Below are positions 29,803-36,570 of a stretch of DNA of 36,570 nucleotides, piece after piece (position 1 is the stretch's first letter; each line of letters begins with the position of its first letter). A program made the position numbers and the translations under genes. The notes under the pieces were generated by a model. That model saw nothing but the letters and a program-made list of their open reading frames with translations, made no database searches and was not told the DNA's origin. Location of the stretch: the NCBI GenBank assembly GCA_000434435.1, contig FR895532.1:1-36570 (forward strand), given 5' to 3'. Source of the stretch: Firmicutes bacterium CAG:475 (lineage in GTDB: Bacteria > Bacillota > Clostridia > Christensenellales > CAG-917).

Positions 29803-31296
29803 ATGAGAAAGTTTGTGTGTATATCGCTCATGATCGCAGTGCTTGCGACAAGTGCGTTTTTCCTTGTCGCATGCAACAGCGACGATCATGTTGTGTCTAC
29901 GGGTGAGTTTTTGAAAGACGTGGCAAATGTCGTAAAGATGCCCGATTTCGCATCGCTTTTCACTGCGGATGACAATGCCGCTATAACCAAAGGCGTTGAG
30001 GAAGCGGCAAAAGCCACCGACGACGCAACGAGGGACGAGGAAGCAATCAAAGATGCCGTTATGTTGCTTTATAACACGGCAAACACGTCCAGACTCAACA
30101 ACGAAAAAGGCAAGAAAGGCACTTCGCTTATGGTGCAACGCTCGCTCGGCGGCAATGCGCAAGGCAGAGTGTACATGAACGGATTTACTCTCCAAAGCGG
30201 CGGGAAATGGTATTATCAACTCGCATCGCAAGCGGCAAAGGGCGATGTTGCCGGATTTGAAACAATCGCAAGAATTATGAGCCCGATTGCGGGCAATCTG
30301 CAAGTTGCATATACTCTTGACAGCCAAAAATACATGTATGCGTACATTATGGGGACGGCGACTCAGATGGATTGCTCGTCAAACGTATTTCCGTACGCAA
30401 CTTTCACAATTCCGAAGGGAGAAGAACCAAAAGAATATGACGGATTCGAGGCGTATCAGGCGGACAGAAACTGCCGCGACGGTCAACTCGAACTCAACAA
30501 CATGCGCATTTACAGAGATTTGCTCAAAGATTGTCAAATTTCCTATGACGCGCAAAAACAATGCTACAACGTCAAGTTTGCAATAGAGTGCGAAGAGGGC
30601 GATAAGGAGCATATCAACGATTTTCAGGCAAAATCTCGCCTCGACCTCGACATCGGCGTCAAGTCTTTTACAATCAACAACACCATAAGTGGTTGGCATG
30701 CCGAACTCGAAGTGTACAAAAACGGATACGCCAGAGCATTCCGCTCGTATGAGGATTGGCAAATGATAGTCAAGGTCATAGGCATGAACGTACCCGTGGA
30801 ATCCCATCCGTCAAACGAATTTGTGTACGCATGGAACAACAAGGAGATTTTGAAAATAATCGGCGAAGACTCCCGCATCGAAACGACGTTGCGCACAAGC
30901 ACGCTTGCTCATCATCCCGACGACGTAAAGATTGAAAAATGTATCGACTATTATGCGAACATCGCTCAAAACGGAAGCGTGTTTGTCTTTGACTATTTCA
31001 CATTCACTCTTGCGCTTGTGGGCAGCGTTGTCGGCGCAATGATAATTGTGGCGATAGTGCTTACAATCCTCTTCAAGAAAGGCAAACTTCCCAAACTTCA
31101 GGCAGCAATCGAACGCGACAAAGCGCGCAGAAAAGCAATTTCCGCACAAAACAAAGAAGATAAAGAAGAAAAGAAAGAGCTCAAAGCCGAAAAGAAAGAA
31201 GAAAGAGCGGAAAGGAAAGCGGAAAAATACGCCGAGGATAATCAATCCGAGAGCGTAGAAGCTCAAAATTCCGAGCAAGATTCACATCTCGAATAA
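29803..31296 (+). CDS. Paralogous double-anchored lipoprotein 1
   Basis: This 497-residue protein has a lipoprotein signal peptide with lipobox LVAC (MRKFVCISLMIAVLATSAFF, cysteine near 25). A ~390-residue extracytoplasmic domain with no recognised family follows, then a C-terminal membrane helix (FTLALVGSVVGAMIIVAIVL) and a ~75-residue cytoplasmic tail of K, E, A and R (KEEKKELKAEKKEERAERKA). GAGGGG precedes ATG 29803; the longer frame upstream (to 29614) has no such site. It shares with the next gene an alternating pattern: AAITKGVEEAAKA/AIIDKGLAESAKA, KWYYQLA and KKGKLPKL/KQGKLPKL. The two are tandem duplicates. Function unknown; a sensor or envelope-spanning link is possible. Confidence 0.8.
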   Translation: MRKFVCISLMIAVLATSAFFLVACNSDDHVVSTGEFLKDVANVVKMPDFASLFTADDNAAITKGVEEAAKATDDATRDEEAIKDAVMLLYNTANTSRLNNEKGKKGTSLMVQRSLGGNAQGRVYMNGFTLQSGGKWYYQLASQAAKGDVAGFETIARIMSPIAGNLQVAYTLDSQKYMYAYIMGTATQMDCSSNVFPYATFTIPKGEEPKEYDGFEAYQADRNCRDGQLELNNMRIYRDLLKDCQISYDAQKQCYNVKFAIECEEGDKEHINDFQAKSRLDLDIGVKSFTINNTISGWHAELEVYKNGYARAFRSYEDWQMIVKVIGMNVPVESHPSNEFVYAWNNKEILKIIGEDSRIETTLRTSTLAHHPDDVKIEKCIDYYANIAQNGSVFVFDYFTFTLALVGSVVGAMIIVAIVLTILFKKGKLPKLQAAIERDKARRKAISAQNKEDKEEKKELKAEKKEERAERKAEKYAEDNQSESVEAQNSEQDSHLE

Positions 31297-31311
31297 CAAC
31301 CAAAATCACAG

Positions 31312-31343
31312 AGCACCCGACGCAAAGTCGGGTGTTCTTTTTT
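31312..31343 (+). terminator. Terminator between the paralogous lipoproteins
   Basis: AGCACCCGAC (31312-31321) pairs with GTCGGGTGTT (31327-31336) with one wobble pair, then a T6-rich tract. Confidence 0.88.
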
Positions 31344-31388
31344 ATATTGACAAGCTCGGATACAGAATGTAAAATATAAAAGTAATGT

Positions 31389-31417
31389 TTGTCGATTATA
31401 CTTTGTTTTAATATAAT
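31389..31417 (+). promoter_or_regulatory. Promoter of paralogous lipoprotein 2
   Basis: TTGTCG (31389-31394), 17-nt spacer, perfect TATAAT (31412-31417). The two paralogues are therefore separate transcription units. Confidence 0.75.
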
Positions 31418-31449
31418 CGATTTGCAAAAAATACGGAAAGGGAAAAGTT

Positions 31450-32826
31450 ATGAAAAAGCGTATTATTGCAAGTTTGCTTTGCGTTGCGGTGATTGCGACA
31501 AGTTTGTTTATGGTTGTCGCATGCAATGACAAAGACGCAAACACTCCGACATCTTTCGAGATGCCTGTGGGCACTCGTCCCAACTATGATAGTTTGATTT
31601 CGTCAACCGACAAGGCGATCATCGACAAAGGTCTTGCCGAAAGCGCAAAAGCAGAAAGCGACGAAACAAAAGATCAGGACGCAATCAAAGCCGCGGTTAT
31701 GGCGCTTTACACCGTTGCCAACAAAAGCCGCATAGAAACTCCTCTTTCGCTTGTCGTGCAAGAGAGCGACGCAGGTATCAGCATGGCAAAAGTGTTGATG
31801 CACTCGTTCAACCTTCGTCAAGGGGACAAGTGGTATTATCAGCTTGCAACCAGCGTTCAACCTGCATCCGACGATCCCTTGTACAAAGTTATGGCGGCGG
31901 CAGCGGCTGCATTTGCAGGCTATTTGAAAGTCGCTTACACGCACGGCGACGGCGAATACTGGTTCTTTGCAGGCAAGGGCGCGGCTTATTCGTGCGATTG
32001 CTCCGTGCCTACTTTCCCTTATGCAAAGTTTGAAATTCAAGAAAAAGACCACCCGTTTGAAACTCCGCTCACGCTTGACGAATTCAACAACAAACTTCAC
32101 GTTTTGAGCGATTCAATTCATGAAATCAACAACATGGATTTCTGCGCGGACATCATTGCGGACAACGCAACGATCAAGTTTGAAAACGGCATTTACACCG
32201 TTGATTTTGCAATCGACATGGATTCCGACGCCGAGCTTCTTGAAAAATGGTTTGCAAAACCGCAAGAGGATATGAAAGAGGGCGGCCAATCGATCAATAA
32301 ATACAATTCCTACACGGCAACGCTTCAAGCATGGGACAACGGTTACGCAAAGTATTTCGAATCGCATGCGGACAGAGACGCAGGCACTGCAAGCGGCAAA
32401 CCCGTTGACAAATACAGCTACGTCTGGACGGAAGCCGAGATTCTCAAACTTGTCGGTCAGGACGTAGAAATCAAGGAAAAAGACAAACACAACCGCCTCG
32501 AAACAATCGACGATTATATCGAAATGTACAGCAATCCCGATTACGTAAACACGATCAATCTCGGATTTTTTGAAATCCTCGGCATCGTGCTCGGTTGCAT
32601 TGCGGCAGTCGTCATCGTGATCGTGGTGACAATCGAAGTGCTCGTAAAACAAGGCAAACTTCCAAAGCTTGCCGCAAAGCGCGAAAAGGCAAAACAAAAA
32701 CGCCTTGCAAAGAAAGCCGCAAAGCAAGAGAAGAGAATAGAGCTTATCGAAGTCGTTGACGATGAAAACGAAAACGTCGAAAACATTGCAAACGAAACCG
32801 CCGATACAAACGGCAAAGAAGAATAA
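31450..32826 (+). CDS. Paralogous double-anchored lipoprotein 2
   Basis: This 458-residue protein has the same design as its upstream neighbour: signal peptide with lipobox VVAC (MKKRIIASLLCVAVIATSLF, cysteine near 25) and an extracytoplasmic domain with VMALYTVANKSRI and KWYYQLATS. It also has YVWTEAEILKLVGQD (matching YAWNNKEILKIIGED in paralogue 1). A C-terminal helix follows (LGIVLGCIAAVVIVIVVTIEV), then KQGKLPKL and a lysine-rich then acidic cytoplasmic tail. The two have clearly diverged, so the duplication is old. GGAAAGGG precedes the ATG. No enzymatic motif; no known family recognised. Confidence 0.8.
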   Translation: MKKRIIASLLCVAVIATSLFMVVACNDKDANTPTSFEMPVGTRPNYDSLISSTDKAIIDKGLAESAKAESDETKDQDAIKAAVMALYTVANKSRIETPLSLVVQESDAGISMAKVLMHSFNLRQGDKWYYQLATSVQPASDDPLYKVMAAAAAAFAGYLKVAYTHGDGEYWFFAGKGAAYSCDCSVPTFPYAKFEIQEKDHPFETPLTLDEFNNKLHVLSDSIHEINNMDFCADIIADNATIKFENGIYTVDFAIDMDSDAELLEKWFAKPQEDMKEGGQSINKYNSYTATLQAWDNGYAKYFESHADRDAGTASGKPVDKYSYVWTEAEILKLVGQDVEIKEKDKHNRLETIDDYIEMYSNPDYVNTINLGFFEILGIVLGCIAAVVIVIVVTIEVLVKQGKLPKLAAKREKAKQKRLAKKAAKQEKRIELIEVVDDENENVENIANETADTNGKEE

Positions 32827-32840
32827 CGCCGATTGAAATA

Positions 32841-32873
32841 AAAAGGTCGCTCGCATAAGGGCGTCCTTTTTTT
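32841..32873 (+). terminator. Terminator after paralogous lipoprotein 2
   Basis: AAAAGGTCGC (32841-32850) pairs with GCGTCCTTTT (32861-32870, one mismatch), followed by more T. Confidence 0.75.
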
Positions 32874-32935
32874 ACGGCTTGTTTTGCAAAAATTGATAAT
32901 ATCGTTTAGCAAAACCGCAATATTGTGGTATAATA

Positions 32936-32944
32936 GATTTATCA
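32936..32944 (+). promoter_or_regulatory. Extended -10 promoter of the flavodiiron gene
   Basis: TGGTATAAT, a perfect extended -10 (TG-x-TATAAT), 36 nt before the ATG; the -35 region is poor. AGGAG follows before the start. Confidence 0.6.
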
Positions 32945-32980
32945 ATCCGATCACAACTTTTTTATATAGGAGCAAAAAAA

Positions 32981-34135
32981 ATGAAAGTCACAAACGATAT
33001 ATCATACGTGGGCGTAAATGATCATGACGTAGATTTGTTCGAGGGGCAATACTTTGTGCCAAACGGCATGTCCTACAATTCCTATGTCGTTCTTGACGAC
33101 AAAATCACGGTTTTCGACAGCGTTGACGCGCGTTTCGGCAGCGAATGGCTTGCAAACGTCAAAGCCGCGCTAAACGGCAAAACCCCCGATTACTTTGTCG
33201 TGCAACACATGGAACCCGACCATTCGGCAAACGTTGCGGAGTTTATGAAAGCATATCCGAGCGCAACGATCGTGTCCTCTCAAAAGGCTTTTGCGATGAT
33301 GCAAAACTATTTCGGCGAGGCGTACGAAACAAGAAGAATGGTTGTTGGCGACGGCAGCACGCTTGCAACCGGCAAACACGAGTTTACGTTTGTCACCGCA
33401 CCCATGGTGCATTGGCCCGAAGTTATCATGACTTACGACAAGACGGACAAAGTGTTTTTCTCCGCCGACGCATTCGGCAAATTCGGCGCGCTCGATATCG
33501 ACGACGAAGATTGGGCGTGCGAAGCAAGAAGATACTATATCGGCATAGTCGGAAAGTACGGTGCGCAAGTGCAAAATCTCTTCAAAAAGATTGCAGGGCT
33601 TGACGTGCAAATCATTTGTCCTCTTCACGGCCCCGTGCTTTCAAAAGACCTCGGATATTATCTCAATCTTTACAATATATGGTCGACGTACGGCGTGGAA
33701 AGCGAGGGCGTGGTAATTGCATATACGTCCATATACGGACATACCGAAGCCGCCGCTCGACTTCTTGCCGACAAGCTCGAAAGTAAGGGCGTAAAAGTCG
33801 TTTTGACCGACCTTGCACGCTCGGATTGGGCGGAGAACGTCGAGGACGCTTTCCGTTACGGCAAACTCGTGCTTGCCTCTACCACCTACAACGGCGACGT
33901 GTTCCCTGCGATGAAACAGTTTATTCTTCATCTCACCGAGCGTAATTTTCAAAACCGTACGGTTGCGTTTATCGAAAACGGTTCGTGGGCACCTTGGGCG
34001 ACAAAAGCTATGAAAGGTTTGCTCGAAGGTTGCAAAAACCTCGTCTTTGCACAAAACGAAGTGAAAATATTGTCTGCGATGAACGAGGAAAACAAGGCGC
34101 AAATCGAAAATCTTGCAAACGAGCTTGCAAACTAA
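32981..34135 (+). CDS. Flavodiiron protein (FprA-type O2/NO reductase)
   Basis: This 384-residue cytoplasmic enzyme reduces O2 to water and/or NO to N2O, protecting anaerobes. The N-terminal metallo-beta-lactamase-like domain has the diiron ligands HMEPDH (His76, Glu78, Asp80, with His81), His144 in MVHWPE, Asp163 in SADAF and His216 in CPLHGP. The C-terminal flavodoxin domain binds FMN through TSIYGHTE (249-256) and STTYNGDVFP. There is no C-terminal rubredoxin extension, so this is a class A protein and needs a separate electron donor. The ferredoxin at 23950 or a rubredoxin elsewhere could serve. It is a single transcription unit with its own extended -10 promoter and terminator. Confidence 0.95.
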   Translation: MKVTNDISYVGVNDHDVDLFEGQYFVPNGMSYNSYVVLDDKITVFDSVDARFGSEWLANVKAALNGKTPDYFVVQHMEPDHSANVAEFMKAYPSATIVSSQKAFAMMQNYFGEAYETRRMVVGDGSTLATGKHEFTFVTAPMVHWPEVIMTYDKTDKVFFSADAFGKFGALDIDDEDWACEARRYYIGIVGKYGAQVQNLFKKIAGLDVQIICPLHGPVLSKDLGYYLNLYNIWSTYGVESEGVVIAYTSIYGHTEAAARLLADKLESKGVKVVLTDLARSDWAENVEDAFRYGKLVLASTTYNGDVFPAMKQFILHLTERNFQNRTVAFIENGSWAPWATKAMKGLLEGCKNLVFAQNEVKILSAMNEENKAQIENLANELAN

Positions 34136-34206
34136 CGCTAGAAAAAGTCGCAAAAACTCAAAACATCGTCAAAACAAGCAAGAGAACAAACACGATAAAA
34201 GTGCAA

Positions 34207-34230
34207 AATTCGGCACAAATAAGTGCCGAA
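34207..34230 (-). terminator. Second terminator downstream of uppP
   Basis: Palindromic TTCGGCAC (34209-34216) and GTGCCGAA (34223-34230); on the minus strand it is followed by TTTT. It backs up the terminator at 34261. Confidence 0.6.
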
Positions 34231-34260
34231 AATCTCCAAAAAAAACACGAAAAAACTATG

Positions 34261-34289
34261 AAAAAACCGCATTTTTTTGCGGTTTTTTT
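34261..34289. terminator. Bidirectional terminator between flavodiiron and uppP genes
   Basis: AAAAAACCGCA (34261-34271) pairs with TGCGGTTTTTT (34278-34288) across a T6 loop, with A- and T-tracts serving both convergent genes. Confidence 0.9.
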
Positions 34290-34317
34290 GTGTGAAAAAC
34301 GCTATTTTGAAGCTAGT

Positions 34318-35166
34318 TTAAAGGAAGAACGGATACACGCTTACCGCAATTCCCAGCAAAAGAGTGTAAATTGCAAATCCCGTTATCGAGTGTTTTTGTA
34401 TGAGTTTCAAGAAAAACTTTATTGCCAAAAGTCCCGACAAAAAAGCCGATATCATACCGACGATTATTGCCCACGGCGAGATTGAAATAGCAACTTTTCC
34501 GCTTATCAAATCAAGGCTTTCGTACAATGCAGAGCCTACGATTATGGGGATTGAAAGCAAAAACGAAAACGTCGTGGCGGCTTGTTTATTTACGCCTTGG
34601 AGGGTGAGCGCGGATATGGTCGCACCGCTTCTCGATACGCCGGGCAAAACCGCTATACCTTGCAAAACGCCTGTTAATATGCTTATTTTTGGTGATAAAA
34701 GTGCCGATTTGGTTGAATGGAAGTTTTCACCGAGGTACAACAATAAGGACGTCAGCACAAAGCCGCACCCCAAAAGTTTGCCGTCCAAAAGCGAGGGGAA
34801 CAGTAGCTTGAACAAAAACGCAAACGCCACCGTCGGCACGCACGCAAGCAAGACGTAACCGTCGATTTTCAAAGGCGGTACGCCCCCGAAAACGTCTTGA
34901 TACTCAAAATTCTTTTTTATGTTTGCTTTCGATTTTCTTTTCGGACGTAACGTTAAAAAAGGTTGTGCTACAAGCGGCACCCACGTTTTGCGCAGCGCGA
35001 TAAGCACCGCAAACAGCGTTCCCACGTGCAGCATTACGTTGAAAAATAAATTTTCTTGTCCTATGCCTGCTTTTTCCAAAATCAAAAGATGTCCCGACGA
35101 CGAAATCGGCAAAAACTCGCTCAATCCTTGCGCTATCCCCAAGACCAACGCTTCCCAAATTTCCAT
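34318..35166 (-). CDS. uppP: Undecaprenyl-diphosphatase (BacA/UppP)
   Basis: This 282-residue integral membrane enzyme removes a phosphate from undecaprenyl pyrophosphate, recycling the lipid carrier for peptidoglycan and giving some bacitracin tolerance. It has both family motifs: GLSEFLPISSSGHL near residue 14 (catalytic glutamate and serines) and PGVSRSGATI near 178 (catalytic arginine). About eight hydrophobic segments are present. A loop of ~25 polar residues (LRPKRKSKANIKKNF) near 73-95 is slightly longer than usual. AAGGAG lies before ATG 35166. It is divergent from ychF. Confidence 0.95.
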   Translation of the reverse strand: MEIWEALVLGIAQGLSEFLPISSSGHLLILEKAGIGQENLFFNVMLHVGTLFAVLIALRKTWVPLVAQPFLTLRPKRKSKANIKKNFEYQDVFGGVPPLKIDGYVLLACVPTVAFAFLFKLLFPSLLDGKLLGCGFVLTSLLLYLGENFHSTKSALLSPKISILTGVLQGIAVLPGVSRSGATISALTLQGVNKQAATTFSFLLSIPIIVGSALYESLDLISGKVAISISPWAIIVGMISAFLSGLLAIKFFLKLIQKHSITGFAIYTLLLGIAVSVYPFFL

Positions 35167-35264
35167 AGACTTTCTCCTTGTTTACTCGCATCGTTAATCT
35201 CGATGAGCTTTGTCTTACGTGTTCGGCACAGTTGCGCTTTCAAGCGGCAAATATCCGTTTTCTC

Positions 35265-35293
35265 TTTACAGTAATTATTTTTTCGTTTATACT
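35265..35293 (+). promoter_or_regulatory. Sigma-A promoter of ychF
   Basis: TTTACA (35265-35270), 17-nt spacer, TATACT (35288-35293). Transcription from about 35300 excludes the in-frame upstream start at 35178 and supports ATG 35346. Confidence 0.75.
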
Positions 35294-35345
35294 AAACTAT
35301 TGTATTAAAGTTTTACGCACGCAAGAACGTGCAATCAGGAGAAAT

Positions 35346-36428
35346 ATGAAACTCGGTGTCGTAGGTTTGCCGAACGTCGGCAAGAGCACGCTTTTCAACG
35401 CAATCACAAAGGCAGGAGCGCAAGCTGCAAACTATCCGTTCTGCACGATAGAACCAAACGTAGGCGTCGTTGCCGTCCCCGACGAAAGACTTGAAAAACT
35501 CGCCGCTCTTTACGACAGCAAAAAAATCACTCCCACGTCTCTTGAATTTGTGGATATCGCAGGTCTTGTCAAGGGCGCAAGCAAGGGCGAAGGGCTTGGA
35601 AACAAGTTCCTTTCGCACATAAGGGAAGTGGACGCAATCGTGCACGTGGTGCGCTGTTTCGACGATGCCAACATCACGCACGTAGATGGCTCCGTCAATC
35701 CGCAAAGGGACATCGAAACCATCAACTACGAGCTTATTTTTGCGGATATGGAAACGCTTGAACGCCGCATGGCTTCCGCACAAGTCAAGGTCAAAGCTGA
35801 CAAAAAGTATCAAGAGGACGTCGACCGCCTCGTCGTGATGCAAAAGTGGCTTGAAAGCGGCAAACCTCTCCGCAATCTCGATATTAACGAGGACTTCAAA
35901 CGCTTTGTGGACGAGCAGTTTTTGCTCACGTCCAAGCCCGTCATTTACGTCGCAAACACGGACGAAGCCGGCATAAACGGCAATGCGTACACAAAGGAAG
36001 TCGAACGTATCGCTAAGGATGAAAACACCGAAGCAATCGTGCTTTGCGCCAAGCTCGAAGAGGATTTGAGCGACCTCGGCGACGAAGATCGCGCAATGTT
36101 TATGGAGGACTACGGCCTCACCGAAAGCGGTCTCGATCGCCTTGTCAAAGCGTCCTACAAACTTCTCGGACTTATAAGTTATCTCACCGCCGGCGAAAAG
36201 GAAACTCGCGCTTGGACAATCGTCAAAGGCACCAAAGCTCCGCAAGCCGCAGGGAAGATTCACAGCGATTTCGAGAGAGGATTCATCCGCGCCGAAATCG
36301 TTGACTATCAAACCCTCCTTGAATGCGGTTCGTTCAACGCCGCCAAAGAGCGCGGAAAAGTGCGTAGCGAGGGGAAGGATTATGTGATGCAGGATAATGA
36401 CGTGGTGTTGTTCCGCATCAACGTTTGA
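35346..36428 (+). CDS. ychF: Redox-regulated ATPase YchF (Obg-family P-loop protein)
   Basis: This 360-residue translation-factor-like P-loop protein hydrolyses ATP in preference to GTP and binds the ribosome. G1 GLPNVGKST is at residues 7-15, G3 is DIAGLVKGAS, and a G4-like NTDE replaces the NKxD of true GTPases, as is normal for YchF. The C-terminal TGS-type domain is present (AWTIVKGTKAPQAAGKIHSDFERGFIRAE and ending DVVLFRINV). Length is typical. The start is set by the promoter at 35265 and an AGGAGA before ATG 35346. Single-gene unit. Confidence 0.96.
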   Translation: MKLGVVGLPNVGKSTLFNAITKAGAQAANYPFCTIEPNVGVVAVPDERLEKLAALYDSKKITPTSLEFVDIAGLVKGASKGEGLGNKFLSHIREVDAIVHVVRCFDDANITHVDGSVNPQRDIETINYELIFADMETLERRMASAQVKVKADKKYQEDVDRLVVMQKWLESGKPLRNLDINEDFKRFVDEQFLLTSKPVIYVANTDEAGINGNAYTKEVERIAKDENTEAIVLCAKLEEDLSDLGDEDRAMFMEDYGLTESGLDRLVKASYKLLGLISYLTAGEKETRAWTIVKGTKAPQAAGKIHSDFERGFIRAEIVDYQTLLECGSFNAAKERGKVRSEGKDYVMQDNDVVLFRINV

Positions 36429-36429
36429 C

Positions 36430-36510
36430 GGCGCTATTGAGCGCCTAGTTGTGTCAGACGTGCTTTGCTCCAAAACCACGTACTCTTTGTACGCTGGGTT
36501 TTGTGGGGTG
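36430..36510. repeat. Hairpin-forming sequence after ychF
   Basis: GGCGCT-ATTG-AGCGCC (36430-36445) lies directly after the stop. A larger stem follows: CAAAACC (36471-36477) with GGTTTTG (36497-36503), enclosing CGTAC-TCTTT-GTACG (36479-36493). Neither has a clear T-tract. No gene is seen from 36429 to the window end. Confidence 0.6.
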
Positions 36511-36570
36511 AATTCATAAATGCAATTTTCCCCTTTCCTCACGTGTTTTCCCTATCACCGTTCCCCCTCT

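Noticed and set aside
35313..36542. 409-codon minus-strand frame opposite ychF
   Set aside because: Complete shadow of a highly conserved gene; composition typical of antisense frames.

Overview
The window looks like chromosome of an uncultured anaerobic member of the Bacillota, class Clostridia. Supporting signs are strong GGAGG-type ribosome binding sites, sigma-A promoters that nearly always have 17-bp spacers, intrinsic terminators, YitT, PepV, RlmA, MnmM, a flavodiiron protein, P-II/DUF1538 genes and a large InlB-repeat lipoprotein. The order (Christensenellales or a relative) is only a guess from overall style.

Layout. Positions 1-2729 hold the end of a YjbR/MmcQ-like gene, an aldose 1-epimerase, a hexapeptide acyltransferase and a HAD phosphatase. 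Positions 2940-4097 (-) encode a YitT/DUF2179 membrane protein. Positions 4344-6741 form a tight operon of a two-repeat DUF1538 membrane protein and two divergent P-II-like proteins. Positions 6940-7896 (-) encode an anchored exported protein with a charged, Tyr-rich tail.

Positions 8033-17251 are a compact phage-derived cassette, all on + and ending at a terminator. In order it has the large terminase, a small protein, portal, putative scaffold, major capsid protein carrying an InlB-type repeat, a small protein, a putative head-tail adaptor, a putative beta-propeller neck/hub protein, a 46-residue coiled coil and a long coiled-coil protein. I see no integrase, repressor, replication, lysis, tail-fibre or spike gene. 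It could be a podovirus-like particle module: a gene-transfer-agent-like element, a satellite, a domesticated capsid or a prophage remnant.

Positions 17315-24120 contain pepV-like (-), tRNA-Gln (-), tRNA-Pro (+) with a duplicated 3' end suggestive of an attachment-site scar, a structured repeat-rich gap, a GtrA-like membrane protein (-), rlmA (-), a U32 peptidase-family protein (+) and a 56-residue ferredoxin (+).

Positions 24456-32826 contain a 1306-residue lipoprotein (MBG-like domains, 12 InlB B-repeats, BspA-like LRRs), mnmM, a low-molecular-weight phosphatase and two paralogous lipoproteins with an added C-terminal membrane helix. Positions 32981-36428 contain a flavodiiron protein, uppP (-) and ychF.

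The strongest leads are the minimal capsid/packaging cassette with its InlB-decorated capsid protein, the DUF1538/P-II operon with two non-canonical P-II-like partners, and the paralogous double-anchored lipoproteins. All functional calls come from reading motifs by eye; no database search was run.
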